A stretch of DNA of 54,525 bases from Burkholderiales bacterium (GTDB lineage: Bacteria; Pseudomonadota; Gammaproteobacteria; Burkholderiales; Burkholderiaceae_C), in contig JAGWTP010000011.1 in the NCBI GenBank assembly GCA_028868895.1, positions 1 to 54,525 on the forward strand, in the 5' to 3' direction. The position numbers and the translations under genes were made by a program. Positions 9,692 through 18,586 of this stretch are shown here, piece after piece. Each line of letters opens with the position of its first letter. Within the stretch, counting starts at the first letter, position 1. Under the pieces are notes generated by a model. That model worked only from the letters and a program-made list of their open reading frames with translations, searched no databases and had not been told where the DNA came from.

Positions 9692-10605
9692 AGCAGTGGC
9701 CTGACGTAATGATCGGCGAGCAGCGCCGCGAACAGCAGCGACAGGTACAGGATCGAGAAGCGGAAGGTCTTGCGCGCCAGCGGGTCGGAATAGTTGCGCC
9801 ACAGCTGCCACCCGTAGCCGACGAACACGGCGTTGAGCAGCAGCGCGGCAACGAGGTAGATCACGCCGCTCATGCCCGAGACGAACGGCAGCAGCGCGCC
9901 GGCGAACAGCACCAGCGTGTACAGGAACACATGCAGCCGGGTGAACTCGGCGCCGTGCGTGATCGGCAGCATCGGCAGGCCCGACTTGCGGTAGTCCTCG
10001 GCGCGGTACAGCGCCAGCGCCCAGAAGTGCGGTGGCGTCCACAGGAAGATGATCAGGCACATGATCAGCGCCTCGTGCCCGACGTCGCCCCGGATCGCGG
10101 CCCAGCCCAGCACCGGCGGCATCGCGCCCGAGGCGCCGCCGATGACGATGTTTTGCGGCGTCATCGGCTTGAGCACCACCGTGTAGACCACCGCGTAGCC
10201 GACGAAGGTGGCGAAGGTCAGCCACATCGTCAGCGGGTTCACGGCGAAATAGAGCAAGGCGCTGCCGGCCGCGCACAACACGGCCGAGAAGCTGAGCGTT
10301 TGCGCGTTGGTGAGCTGGCCGCGCGCGGTCGGCCGCCACGCGGTGCGGGCCATGCGGGCGTCGACCCGCTGCTCGACCACGCAGTTGAATGCCGCTGCGG
10401 CCGCGGCGACGAGCCAGATGCCCGCGGTGGCGGCCAGCGCCAGCCTGAGGTCGGGCAAGCCCGGCGTGGCCATCAGCATGCCGATCACGGCGCAAAACAC
10501 GATCAGCTGCACCACGCGCGGCTTGGTCAGCGCGTAGAACTGGCGCACGCGCGACGGCAGCGAGGTGGCGCTGACGGCAGCAGCAGGGGCGACGGTGTCG
10601 GTCAT
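9688..10605 (-). CDS. ctaB: Protoheme IX farnesyltransferase (heme O synthase)
   Basis: UbiA-family integral membrane prenyltransferase of 305 residues that adds farnesyl to heme B to give heme O. About nine hydrophobic helices are visible. The first aspartate-rich site reads N74-x3-E78-x3-D82 followed by RMARTAWRP, and the second region is around [11 protein letters not shown]. It sits between ctaA, which converts heme O to heme A, and SCO1, and its stop overlaps the SCO1 start. The ATG at 10605 gives the normal family length. Confidence 0.96.
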   Translation of the reverse strand: MTDTVAPAAAVSATSLPSRVRQFYALTKPRVVQLIVFCAVIGMLMATPGLPDLRLALAATAGIWLVAAAAAAFNCVVEQRVDARMARTAWRPTARGQLTNAQTLSFSAVLCAAGSALLYFAVNPLTMWLTFATFVGYAVVYTVVLKPMTPQNIVIGGASGAMPPVLGWAAIRGDVGHEALIMCLIIFLWTPPHFWALALYRAEDYRKSGLPMLPITHGAEFTRLHVFLYTLVLFAGALLPFVSGMSGVIYLVAALLLNAVFVGYGWQLWRNYSDPLARKTFRFSILYLSLLFAALLADHYVRPLL

Positions 10606-10630
10606 GGCGATGCGGTGGACAGCTCGGATT

Positions 10631-11785
10631 TTAAGGAGCCGCCTGCAGGGCCCGGTTGCGCTCTTGGCGCAGCACGCGCGCAGGGCGTGCCAGCCGCGCG
10701 CGCGTGATCAACATCGCCAGCAGCACGACCAGCGCAGCGGCGCCGGCGGTATGGGCCACCGCACCGATCAGCGGCCAGCCGAGCACCACGTTGCTCAGGC
10801 CGCTGGCGAGCTGCCACAGACCGACGCCGGCCACCGCCAACGACCAACGGCGCAGCGCGGCGTCGCCGGTGGCATGCAGCCGCCATGCGAACCACGCCAT
10901 GGCGGCGAGCACCACATACGCGCCCAGGCGATGAACGTAGTGGATCGCGGTGAGCGCCGCGAACGGCAGATAGCCGCCGTCCTTGCCGGCACCCAGGCCG
11001 CGCAGCAAGGTGAAGCCGTGGTCGAAGTCCATCGACGGCCACCAGTGGCCCTGGCAGGTCGGGAAATCGGTGCAAGCGAGGACGGCGTAGTTGGTGCTGA
11101 CCCAGCCGCCGAGCGCGATCTGCAACGCGCCGATGACCGCGAGCGCGAGTGCCGCGGCATGCATCCCGCGCGGCAGCGCGAGCGGCGCGCGTTGGTAGAG
11201 CTGGCCCTGCACCGCCAGCAGCGCCAGCAGCACCAGGCCACCGAGCAGGTGCGCGGTGACGATCGCCGGGTACAGCTTCATCGTCACCGTGAGCGCGCCG
11301 AAGGCGCCCTGCAGGCACACCCACAGCAGCGTCGCGCTCGCCCACCACGGTGACACCTGCACGTGCCGCTTGCGCGCCGCCAACCAGCTCAGCGCCGCGA
11401 GCACCGCGATCAGCGCGCCGACGCCGGTGGCCAGGTAGCGATGGACCATTTCGATCCAGGCCTTGCTCTGCGTGACCGGCCCGCTGGGCAAGGTGTGCTG
11501 GGCCGCATCGATCTGCGCCTGCGCTCCCAACGGGCTCTGGCTGCCGTAGCAGCCGGGCCAGTCCGGGCAGCCCAGCCCCGAATCGGTGAGCCGCGTGAAG
11601 GCGCCGAACATCACCAGATCGAAGGTCAGGAACAGCGTCAGCACGGTGAGCGCACGCAGGCGCGCGCTCGGGCCCGCGTCGCGGTGGCGCAGCCACAGCC
11701 ACGCCAGCGGCAGCAGCGCAAGCAAGCCACCGACCAGCGCAATGCCGGCGACGGGGCTCAGATCGTAGGGCGCGGGTGGCGTCAT
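10631..11785 (-). CDS. ctaA: Heme A synthase (CtaA/COX15)
   Basis: Integral membrane protein of 384 residues that oxidises heme O to heme A. It is the long, two-fold-repeat type with eight helices. Candidate heme-ligand histidines lie in [10 protein letters not shown] and TAHLLGG in the first half and [10 protein letters not shown] and VAHTAGA in the second. Cysteine pairs are present in the first outer loop (LGCPDWPGC) and the second-half loop (CTDFPTC). The ATG at 11785 directly abuts the stop of the preceding gene (TGA then ATG), which indicates translational coupling. Confidence 0.96.
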   Translation of the reverse strand: MTPPAPYDLSPVAGIALVGGLLALLPLAWLWLRHRDAGPSARLRALTVLTLFLTFDLVMFGAFTRLTDSGLGCPDWPGCYGSQSPLGAQAQIDAAQHTLPSGPVTQSKAWIEMVHRYLATGVGALIAVLAALSWLAARKRHVQVSPWWASATLLWVCLQGAFGALTVTMKLYPAIVTAHLLGGLVLLALLAVQGQLYQRAPLALPRGMHAAALALAVIGALQIALGGWVSTNYAVLACTDFPTCQGHWWPSMDFDHGFTLLRGLGAGKDGGYLPFAALTAIHYVHRLGAYVVLAAMAWFAWRLHATGDAALRRWSLAVAGVGLWQLASGLSNVVLGWPLIGAVAHTAGAAALVVLLAMLITRARLARPARVLRQERNRALQAAP

Positions 11786-12460
11786 TCAGCTGCCCGGCTT
11801 GTCCCAGCCGGCCGAGGCGCGCAAAAGCTTCTCGATGTCGCGCTTGAGCTTGGCCGGGTCGGGGTCGGCCGGCACGCGCATCATCCAGTGGCCGCGGGGG
11901 TCGACGATGTACATGTGGTCTTCGAGCGTTCGGCCCACGGCCGGTTGCAACCATGCCGACAACGCGCGCTCGGGCACCTGCAGGATCGTCTCGGTGGTGT
12001 TGGTGCGCACCGCGTCCAGCGTCTGCTGACGCGGCGCGGCGCCATCGGTGATCAACCAGACTTTCTCGAGCCGCTCCTTGTCGCGCCCGAGCGCTTCACG
12101 CAACTGCCGCTGCACCCAGAGATGGCGCTCGCACACCGCGTTGCAGGCGCCACCCGACACCACGACGAGCAGCCAATGGCCCTTGAGCGATGCGGAGGGT
12201 ACCGCTGCACCCTGCAGGTCGGTGAGCGCCAGCGCGGCCGGGATCGGCCGCTGCGGCTCGATGAGCTCGCTGTAGTTGGTGCGGCCCTGCGGACGAATCA
12301 CGAAATAGGTGATGTACGACGCGATCACCGGCGCCGCGCACACCGCCAGCACCAGCAGCATCTGCAGCCGACCGCGCAGGGTGCGGCGCGCCGCACCGTC
12401 GAGCGCCGGTGACGGCATCGTGTGCACCGTCAGGTTCAACGGCGAATCACGGTCGGACAT
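11786..12460 (-). CDS. Membrane-anchored Sco-like/thioredoxin-fold protein of the cytochrome oxidase cluster
   Basis: Protein of 224 residues from the ATG at 12460, with a single N-terminal membrane anchor (about 33-55) and a soluble domain predicted to face the periplasm. It has a C-x3-C pair (C106, C110 in GACNAVC), the same spacing as the copper-binding pair of SCO proteins, and a VDPRGHWMMR stretch that resembles the [11 protein letters not shown] stretch of the neighbouring SCO1. The usual SCO histidine is not clearly in register; H182 is the nearest candidate. It lies between SURF1 and ctaA, so a role in copper or disulfide handling during oxidase assembly is likely but inferred. Another ATG at 12499 would extend the overlap with SURF1 from 14 to 53 bases and is less likely. 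Confidence 0.75.
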   Translation of the reverse strand: MSDRDSPLNLTVHTMPSPALDGAARRTLRGRLQMLLVLAVCAAPVIASYITYFVIRPQGRTNYSELIEPQRPIPAALALTDLQGAAVPSASLKGHWLLVVVSGGACNAVCERHLWVQRQLREALGRDKERLEKVWLITDGAAPRQQTLDAVRTNTTETILQVPERALSAWLQPAVGRTLEDHMYIVDPRGHWMMRVPADPDPAKLKRDIEKLLRASAGWDKPGS

Positions 12461-13190
12461 GGCGCTTGAGCCGTGGGCGGACGAGTTGGAACCAGACATA
12501 CAAACCTGTCATCAACGCGCTCATCGCGAACCACTGGAACGCGTAGCCGTAGTGCATCTGAACATCCACCGCGGGACGCGGCCACGCGCGCAGCAGGCCG
12601 TCGCCCGCGGTGGCCGCGGAGTCGGACTGTTGCACCGACAACGGCGCCAGTTGCAGCCCGGTCTCGGCGGCAAACTCGCCGAGGTCCAGATTTTGCCGGA
12701 TCACCCCACTGGCCGCCGCCGCGAACTCGTACAGCCGTGCCGGTGGCGGGGCGATGTGGCCGACGACGTCGACCCGCCCCGTGGGTGTCGGCACATCGGG
12801 CAGCAAGGTGCGATCGCGCTGGTCGCGCGGCACCCAGCCGCGCTGCACCAGCACGGCATCGGGTCGGCCTTCGAGCTGCAGCGGTGTGACCAGGTAGAAG
12901 CCGACCCGATCGCCCATCTGGCGGTTGTCCAGGAACACGCTGTGCGCGCTCACCCAGTGCCCGCGCAGATGCACCGCACGGTAGTGCTGCACCTGCGCCG
13001 CCGCGGCGGTGCGGGCCAGATCTGACGCCGTCAGCGCCGGCAACTGTGCGCGCGAGTCGAGCGCCGTCTGCAGCGCGATCTTTTGCGCCGCGCGGCGCAG
13101 TTGCCAGGCGCCGAGGTTGGCGGTGAGCGTCACGCCGAGCAGGGTCGCCAGCAGGATCACCGCGGCGCGCCCGGTGGCGCTCAGGGCCAT
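12447..13190 (-). CDS. SURF1 family cytochrome oxidase assembly protein
   Basis: Inner-membrane assembly factor of 247 residues with one helix at each end (about 10-28 and 218-236) and a periplasmic middle. SURF1 hallmarks are visible: an N-terminal GAWQLRRA, the central LDNRQMGDRVGFYLVTPL, VQRGWVPRDQRDR, and the C-terminal HYGYAFQWFAM. SURF1 helps insert heme A into subunit I. It is first in the SURF1-Sco-like-ctaA-ctaB-SCO1 run and is read divergently from the DUF2909 gene with only 30 bases between start codons. Confidence 0.93.
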   Translation of the reverse strand: MALSATGRAAVILLATLLGVTLTANLGAWQLRRAAQKIALQTALDSRAQLPALTASDLARTAAAAQVQHYRAVHLRGHWVSAHSVFLDNRQMGDRVGFYLVTPLQLEGRPDAVLVQRGWVPRDQRDRTLLPDVPTPTGRVDVVGHIAPPPARLYEFAAAASGVIRQNLDLGEFAAETGLQLAPLSVQQSDSAATAGDGLLRAWPRPAVDVQMHYGYAFQWFAMSALMTGLYVWFQLVRPRLKRHVRP

Positions 13191-13206
13191 GGCCGGGCGC
13201 GCGGCA

Positions 13207-13218
13207 GATAATCTGCGC
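13207..13218 (+). promoter_or_regulatory. Candidate -10 for the DUF2909 gene
   Basis: GATAAT at 13207-13212 then CTGCGC, with the ATG at 13221. A start point 7-8 bases after the box would fall at or next to the ATG, so the transcript may be leaderless. No ribosome site is visible. Confidence 0.4.
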
Positions 13219-13220
13219 TC

Positions 13221-13442
13221 ATGAAATACCTGATCGGGCTGGTGTTCGTCGGCATCCTCGCCGCGCTGGGAACGGCCGGCGTCTTCATGATGCGCGACGG
13301 CCGCGACGGCAAGCCCAAGACCGGCAACATGATGCGCGCGCTGGCATGGCGGGTCGGCCTGTCGGTGCTGTTGTTCGCGTTCATCCTGTTCAGCTACTGG
13401 ATCGGCTGGATCGAGCCCACGGGCATCCCGATCGGCCGCTGA
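13221..13442 (+). CDS. DUF2909 twin transmembrane protein
   Basis: Very small membrane protein of 73 residues with two hydrophobic helices (about 3-22 and 45-65) joined by a basic loop (RDGRDGKPKTG). It matches the DUF2909 or 'twin transmembrane protein' family found next to cytochrome oxidase genes in Burkholderiales. Function is unknown; position suggests a link to oxidase assembly. It lies on the plus strand, against the flow of the flanking minus-strand oxidase genes, and so splits them into two transcription units. Confidence 0.85.
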   Translation: MKYLIGLVFVGILAALGTAGVFMMRDGRDGKPKTGNMMRALAWRVGLSVLLFAFILFSYWIGWIEPTGIPIGR

Positions 13443-13478
13443 CCGGCCGCCGAGCAGCAAATACGAGCACGACCGAGG

Positions 13479-13501
13479 AACGCTGCCGGTGGCAGCGTTC
13501 G
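13479..13501. terminator. Bidirectional hairpin between the DUF2909 gene and coxC
   Basis: GAACGCTGCC-GGT-GGCAGCGTTC, a perfect 10-bp stem with a 3-base loop. It lies in the 166-base gap between two convergent genes and is the strongest terminator-like hairpin in the window, though no T run follows on either strand. The rest of that gap shows nothing else I recognise. Confidence 0.65.
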
Positions 13502-13608
13502 CTGGCGGTGACAGCCGCTGCGGTCGACCGAGCGCCGGGGGGCTCCGCAGCGGCCCGCACAAACCCTTGGCGAGTGGGCGGATGTACCGGCGCGGCGAAG
13601 GCGCTGCG

Positions 13609-14493
13609 TCAGAGCCAGTACACGACGATGTACAGCCCGAGCCAGACCACGTCCACGAAGTGCCAGTACCACGCCGCGCCCTCGAAACCGAAGTGGCGCT
13701 CCGGCGTGAAGTGGCCCTTCATCAGACGGATCGTGATGAACGACAGCATCAGCATGCCCACGAGCACGTGGAAGCCGTGGAAGCCGGTCAGCATGAAGAA
13801 CGTCGAGCCGTAGGTTCCGGAGCTGAGCTTCAGGTTCAGTTCGGTGTAGGCATGGTGGTACTCGTAGGCTTGAAAGCCCAGGAAGGTGATGCCCAACAGG
13901 ACCGTCAGCCACATGAAGCCGATGCAGCGCACGCGCTTGTTGGCGATCAGTGCGTGGTGCGCGATCGTGAGCGTGACCCCGGAGCTGAGCAGCAGCAGCG
14001 TGTTGATGGTCGGGATCGGCCATGGGCCCATCGTCTTGAAGGGCTCGACGATGCCCGCCGGCGAACCGGTGTAACCGGCACCCGAACTCGGCCAGACGGC
14101 CTTGAAGTCGGGCCACAGGATCGCGTTTTCGAGGTCGCCCAGGTTGGGCAGCGCGTGCATCCGGGTCCAGTACAGCGCGCCGAAGAACGCGCCGAAGAAC
14201 ATCACCTCGGAGAAGATGAACCAGCTCATGCTCCAGCGGAACGACACGTCGATGCGCTGGCTGTACAGGCCGCCCTCGCTCTCGCTGATGGCCTGGCGGA
14301 ACCATTGCTGCAACGTGAACAGCAACAGCATGAGGCCGAACAGCGATGTGTAGGCGCCCCAGTGGTGGCCGTTGATCCACTGCGCTGCGCCGAAGAACAA
14401 CAAGAGCAGGCCCGAGGCCACCAGCACCGGAAAGCGCGAAGGGGCCGGGACAAAGTAGTAGGGCGTGGGCCCGTGTTGCGTCGCTACCGACAT
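13609..14493 (-). CDS. coxC: Cytochrome c oxidase subunit III
   Basis: Integral membrane core subunit of 294 residues of the aa3-type oxidase. It shows seven helices, the subunit III signatures WFIFSEVMFFGAFF and TGFHGFHVLVGM, and the C-terminal AAWYWHFVDVVWLGLY. Starting at ATG 14493, an AGGAG ribosome site lies upstream. It ends the first oxidase block (DUF2244, ctaC, ctaD, assembly peptide, ctaG, DUF2970, coxC) and is followed by the hairpin at 13479-13501. Confidence 0.98.
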   Translation of the reverse strand: MSVATQHGPTPYYFVPAPSRFPVLVASGLLLLFFGAAQWINGHHWGAYTSLFGLMLLLFTLQQWFRQAISESEGGLYSQRIDVSFRWSMSWFIFSEVMFFGAFFGALYWTRMHALPNLGDLENAILWPDFKAVWPSSGAGYTGSPAGIVEPFKTMGPWPIPTINTLLLLSSGVTLTIAHHALIANKRVRCIGFMWLTVLLGITFLGFQAYEYHHAYTELNLKLSSGTYGSTFFMLTGFHGFHVLVGMLMLSFITIRLMKGHFTPERHFGFEGAAWYWHFVDVVWLGLYIVVYWL

Positions 14494-14568
14494 GTTTTCT
14501 CCTAGGTACCAGACTTCGAAATCATTGCGCGCGGCCGCCCGTCCGGGCGCCGCAACCGCTGCCCAGCG

Positions 14569-14811
14569 TCACTTCGCGACCCCGCTGGACAGCACCCAAT
14601 TCACCAGCAACAGCAGCGCGACGATGAACACGATCGCGCCGATCACCCCGGCGATGACCAGATGCACCGGGTTGAGCTGACTCACGTCCTTCTCGAATTC
14701 GCCCGACTTGCGCACACCGAAGAACGACCACGCCACCGCCTTCATCGTCTGCAGGAACGAGCCTTTGCGCTGGACGGCGCCTTTGAGGCCCGAGTCGTCG
14801 TCGTCGCTCAT
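14569..14811 (-). CDS. DUF2970 small membrane protein
   Basis: 80 residues, starting with an acidic MSDDDDSG, then a conserved KAVAWSFFGVRKS stretch typical of DUF2970, and one C-terminal membrane helix (about 51-74). It lies 8 bases after ctaG and ahead of coxC, the usual place for this family in Burkholderiales oxidase clusters. It is of unknown function and presumably accessory to oxidase assembly. Confidence 0.85.
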   Translation of the reverse strand: MSDDDDSGLKGAVQRKGSFLQTMKAVAWSFFGVRKSGEFEKDVSQLNPVHLVIAGVIGAIVFIVALLLLVNWVLSSGVAK

Positions 14812-14819
14812 GGCCCGGC

Positions 14820-15461
14820 TCACGTCTTCGGCGCGCCGACAAGCGCCGCGGCGGCCTGCGGCGTCGTGCCCGCGGGCTCGGGCGGCACCTTGCCGCCGAC
14901 TTCGAAGAAGGTGTACGAGAGGGTGATCGTCTTCACGTCCTTGGGCAGCTTCGGGTCGATCACGAACACGACCGGCCACTGTTTGGACTCGCCCGGTTTC
15001 AGCTTCTGCTCGCTGAAACAGAAGCACTCGAGCTTGTGGAAATACGGCATCGCCTGGTTCGGGGCGTAACTCGGGATCGCCTGCGCCACCATCGTGCGGT
15101 TCTGGATGTTGCGGAACTCGTACATCACCGTCGAGAGCTGGCCCGGGTGGACTTCGATCGAACGCTGCGCGGGCTTGAACTCCCACGGGCCGCGCACGTT
15201 CGCGTCGAACTCGACGGTGATGCTGCGGGTCAGATCGACCTGGCTGTTCTTGGGGTCGTAGGCCTTTTCGCCCGAGGTCTGTTGCTCCGACAGCGCCAGC
15301 ACGTTGACGCCCAGCGCCGTGCAGATGGCCCGGTACATCGGCACCAGCGCATAGCCGAAGCCGAACATCAGGGCGGCGACGACGGCCAGCTTGCCGAACA
15401 TGCGCAGGTTGTCCCCGCGCAGGCCGGCCTGCGCGCCGGCAGGGGTCGACGGTTCGCTCAT
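14820..15461 (-). CDS. ctaG: Cytochrome c oxidase assembly protein CtaG (COX11)
   Basis: Membrane-anchored copper chaperone of 213 residues that delivers copper to the CuB centre of subunit I. It has one N-terminal helix (about 22-45) and a periplasmic immunoglobulin-like domain with the copper-binding motif ECFCFSEQ. The ATG at 15461 gives the family length. The 99 bases between it and the upstream assembly-peptide gene hold copy A of a structured repeat. Confidence 0.96.
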   Translation of the reverse strand: MSEPSTPAGAQAGLRGDNLRMFGKLAVVAALMFGFGYALVPMYRAICTALGVNVLALSEQQTSGEKAYDPKNSQVDLTRSITVEFDANVRGPWEFKPAQRSIEVHPGQLSTVMYEFRNIQNRTMVAQAIPSYAPNQAMPYFHKLECFCFSEQKLKPGESKQWPVVFVIDPKLPKDVKTITLSYTFFEVGGKVPPEPAGTTPQAAAALVGAPKT

Positions 15462-15486
15462 GTGCGTGGCGTGGACGACGGCTTGC

Positions 15487-15566
15487 GCTCAAGCAGATGT
15501 GGCCCTGCCACCGTGCTTGAACCCTGGGGCGGGAATGTCGAAGACATTTCCTGGGTGCGCTCAAAA
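15487..15566 (-). repeat. Double-hairpin dispersed repeat, copy A
   Basis: About 80 bases that recur at 31790-31868 in the same orientation. Read on the minus strand it begins TGAGCGC, where the TGA is the stop codon of the 37-residue gene. Stem 1 follows (GGAAATGTC-TTC-GACATTCCC, one mismatch), then a C-rich linker, CCAGGG, and stem 2 (CAAGC..TGGC-AGG-GCCA..GCTTG). Base changes relative to copy B preserve the stems. It lies inside the ctaD-ctaG intercistronic gap. Confidence 0.8.
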
Positions 15567-15674
15567 ACCGAGCATCGCGGTCTTGACGATGAAGCCGACG
15601 AAGATCGCGATCGCGATCGACGCCAGGGTCAGGCCCAGACGCAGGTTGTTCTTCTTTTGTTCGGGCGTGCCCAT
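15561..15674 (-). CDS. Cytochrome oxidase small assembly protein (37 residues)
   Basis: A 37-residue peptide starting MGTPEQKKNN, then a single hydrophobic helix (about 13-36), ending MLGF. It begins 10 bases after the ctaD stop and has the length and pattern of the 'cytochrome oxidase small assembly protein' annotated after ctaD in many Burkholderiales. The N-terminal half-turn is basic and presumably cytoplasmic. Its TGA stop is the first triplet of repeat copy A. Confidence 0.8.
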   Translation of the reverse strand: MGTPEQKKNNLRLGLTLASIAIAIFVGFIVKTAMLGF

Positions 15675-15684
15675 CGCCGCGGCC

Positions 15685-17310
15685 TCAGCCGATCACCTTG
15701 GTCGCCGCGGCGTTCAGCCGCGGGGGCGTCTCGAAGGTGTGGAACGGCGCCGGCGAAGGCACTTCCCATTCCAGGCCCTCGGCGCCGTCCCAGGGTTGCT
15801 GCGGCGCCGGTGCGCCCTTGCCGCGCATCATCGGCAGCACCACGGCGAAGAAGAAGTAGACCTGCATCAAACCGAATCCGAACGCACCGATCGACGCGAT
15901 CATGTTGAAGTCGGTGAACTGCATCGGGTAGTCGGCATAGCGGCGCGGCATGCCGGCCAGGCCGAGGAAGTGCATCGGGAAGAACGTGACGTTGAAGAAG
16001 ATCAGCGAGCCCCAGAAGTGGATCTTGCCGCGCGTCTCGTTGTACATCACGCCGGTCCACTTCGGTCCCCAGTAGTAGAAGCCGCCGAACATCGCGTAAA
16101 GCGAGCCGGCCACCAGCACGTAGTGGAAATGCGCCACCACATAGTAGGTGTCGTGCAACTGGATGTCGACCGGCGCCATCGCCAGGATCAGGCCGGTGAA
16201 GCCACCCATCGTGAACACGAAGATGAACCCGACCGCGAACAGCATCGGCGTCTCGAAGGTCATCGAGCCGCGCCACATGGTGGCGATCCAGTTGAATATC
16301 TTCACGCCGGTGGGCACCGCGATCAGCATCGTCGCGTACATGAAGAACAGCTGGCCGGTGACCGGCATGCCCTGCGTGAACATGTGGTGCGCCCACACGA
16401 TGAAGCTCAGGATCGCGATCGACGCGGTGGCATAGACCATCGAGGTGTAGCCGAACAGCTTCTTGCGCGCGAACGCCGGGATGATCGCGCTGATGATGCC
16501 GAATGCCGGCAGGATCATGATGTAGACCTCGGGGTGCCCGAAGAACCAGAAGATGTGCTGGTACATCACCGGGTCGCCGCCGCCGGCGGGGTTGAAGAAG
16601 CTGGTGCCGAAGTGGCGGTCTGTCAGCGTCATCGTGATCGCACCGGCCAGCACCGGCATCACCGCGATCAACAGGTACGCGGTGATCAGCCAGGTCCAGC
16701 AGAACAGCGGCATCTTCATCAGCGTCATGCCCGGTGCGCGCATGTTCAGGACGGTCACGATGATGTTGATCGAGCCCATGATCGAACTCGCGCCCAGGAT
16801 GTGCAGCGCGAAGATGGCGACGTCCATCGACGGGCCCATCTGCAGCGTCAGCGGTGCATACAGCGTCCAGCCCGCTGCCGGCGCGCCGCCGGGCATGAAG
16901 AACGTGCTGACGATCATCAGCGCCGCCGGGATCAGCATCCAGAAGCTCAGGTTGTTCAGTCGCGCGAACGCCATGTCGGGTGCGCCGATCTGCATCGGGA
17001 TCATCCAGTTCGCGAAGCCCACGAACGCCGGCATGATGGCGCCGAACACCATGATGAGGCCGTGCATCGTGGTGAGCTGGTTGAACATCTGCGGGTTCAC
17101 GAACTGCAGACCCGGCTCGAACAGTTCGGCGCGGATGATCAGCGCCAGGATGCCGCCGACGATGAACATCGTGAAAGCGAACAACAGGTACATCGTGCCG
17201 ATGTCCTTGTGGTTCGTTGCGTACAACCAGCGGCGCCAGCCGTGCGGCGCGCCGTGGTCGTCGTGGGCATGGTCGTGGCCGAGGCCGGGGTGGTCGATGA
17301 CTGCGCTCAT
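15685..17310 (-). CDS. ctaD: Cytochrome c oxidase subunit I
   Basis: Catalytic heme-copper subunit of 541 residues with 12 helices. Ligand regions are visible: the low-spin heme histidine in TTMHGLIM, the CuB and cross-linked His-Tyr region [27 protein letters not shown], and the heme a/a3 histidines in [14 protein letters not shown]. It has a His-rich N-terminal tail ([14 protein letters not shown]). AGGAA precedes the ATG at 17310. The K-channel glutamate/tyrosine motif GHPEVY marks an A-type aa3 oxidase. Confidence 0.98.
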   Translation of the reverse strand: MSAVIDHPGLGHDHAHDDHGAPHGWRRWLYATNHKDIGTMYLLFAFTMFIVGGILALIIRAELFEPGLQFVNPQMFNQLTTMHGLIMVFGAIMPAFVGFANWMIPMQIGAPDMAFARLNNLSFWMLIPAALMIVSTFFMPGGAPAAGWTLYAPLTLQMGPSMDVAIFALHILGASSIMGSINIIVTVLNMRAPGMTLMKMPLFCWTWLITAYLLIAVMPVLAGAITMTLTDRHFGTSFFNPAGGGDPVMYQHIFWFFGHPEVYIMILPAFGIISAIIPAFARKKLFGYTSMVYATASIAILSFIVWAHHMFTQGMPVTGQLFFMYATMLIAVPTGVKIFNWIATMWRGSMTFETPMLFAVGFIFVFTMGGFTGLILAMAPVDIQLHDTYYVVAHFHYVLVAGSLYAMFGGFYYWGPKWTGVMYNETRGKIHFWGSLIFFNVTFFPMHFLGLAGMPRRYADYPMQFTDFNMIASIGAFGFGLMQVYFFFAVVLPMMRGKGAPAPQQPWDGAEGLEWEVPSPAPFHTFETPPRLNAAATKVIG

Positions 17311-17388
17311 GGCAATTCCTGTTTTTTACAACCGAGACGGGATGCGACGATGTTCGGAGTGGTGGTGCCGGTTCGAGGTGGCGGCGCG

Positions 17389-18576
17389 CTACTTGCGCGC
17401 GGCCAGCACTTCGGAAGGCTGCACGATCTGGCCGGTCTTGTTCGACCAGCTGTTCTTGGTGTAGGTGATCACCGCGGCCAGGTCGGTGTCGCTGAGTTGC
17501 TTCCAGGACGGCATCGCGCCATTGTTCTGGCCGTTCAGCAGCACGTGGATCTGCTTGGTGTGGTCGGCGTCGAGGACGACCGCTGCGCCGTCGAGCGGCT
17601 TGATCGGGCCACCGCCCTTGCCGTTGGCCTGGTGACAGGCGATGCAGGTGCCGTCGTAGACCTTCTGGCCCCGCGCCATCAGGTCGGGCAGCGTCCAGAC
17701 CTTGGTCGGGTCGTCGGCGGCTGCCGCCATCTGCTGCTTCTTGCCCTCGACCCACTTGGTGTAGTCGGCCTGCGAGACCACCTTCACCTGGATCGGCATG
17801 TAGGAGTGTTCCTTGCCGCACAGCTGCGAACACTGGCCGTAGTAGGTGCCGATCTTGTCGGCCCGGAACCAGGTGTCGCGCACGAAGCCCGGCAGCGCCG
17901 TTTCCTGGATGCCCAGCGACGGCACGTAGAACGCGTGGATGACGTCGTTGGCCGTGGTGATGATGCGGATCTTCTTGTCCACCGGCACCACCAGCGGGTT
18001 GTCGACCTTCAGCAGGTAGTCGTCGCCGGCAGGCTTGCCCGCGTCGGACATTTCGCGCTGGCTCAGGTCGAGCGTTGACAGGAAGCCGATGCCCTCGCCT
18101 TCACCCTTGAGGTAGTCGTAGCCCCATTTCCACTGGCTGCCGGTGGCCTTGACGGTCAGGTCGGCGGCGCTGGTGTCCTTCATGGCCACCACCACCTTCG
18201 TGGCCGGCAGCGCCATCAGGATCACGATGACGAACGGCACGATGGTCCAGACGATCTCGACCGTGGTGCTCTCGTGAAAGTTCGCCGCCTTGGCACCCCG
18301 GGACTTGCGGTGGTAGAAGATCGAATAGAACATCACGCCGAACACACCGATGAAGATGACGGTGCAGATGACCAGCATGAAGTAGTGCAGCCACTGCTGG
18401 TCGGCGGCGATCGAGGTCACCGGCGGATCCAGGTTGAACTGGTTCACCGCCGGCCCGCCGGGCAGATCGTTGACAGCCAGAGCCACGCGGGTCGCCAGCA
18501 GCGCCCCCAGCGCCACGCACCATTGCGCCACACGGATCGGCTTCAACAACAGCCAAAGTGCTTTCATCGTCTTCAT
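17389..18576 (-). CDS. ctaC: Cytochrome c oxidase subunit II with fused cytochrome c domain
   Basis: 395 residues from the ATG at 18576. An N-terminal signal-like helix is followed by two membrane helices, then a cupredoxin domain with CuA ligands C249, C253, H257 and M260 (CSQLCGKEHSYM) and the upstream histidine in HAFYVPSLGIQ. The C-terminal 90 or so residues are a class I cytochrome c domain with C311-x2-C314-H315 (CIACH) and a probable axial methionine in AMPSW. The protein can therefore accept electrons through its own heme c. It overlaps nothing and follows DUF2244 by 10 bases. Confidence 0.97.
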   Translation of the reverse strand: MKTMKALWLLLKPIRVAQWCVALGALLATRVALAVNDLPGGPAVNQFNLDPPVTSIAADQQWLHYFMLVICTVIFIGVFGVMFYSIFYHRKSRGAKAANFHESTTVEIVWTIVPFVIVILMALPATKVVVAMKDTSAADLTVKATGSQWKWGYDYLKGEGEGIGFLSTLDLSQREMSDAGKPAGDDYLLKVDNPLVVPVDKKIRIITTANDVIHAFYVPSLGIQETALPGFVRDTWFRADKIGTYYGQCSQLCGKEHSYMPIQVKVVSQADYTKWVEGKKQQMAAAADDPTKVWTLPDLMARGQKVYDGTCIACHQANGKGGGPIKPLDGAAVVLDADHTKQIHVLLNGQNNGAMPSWKQLSDTDLAAVITYTKNSWSNKTGQIVQPSEVLAARK

Positions 18577-18586
18577 GGTTGCCACT

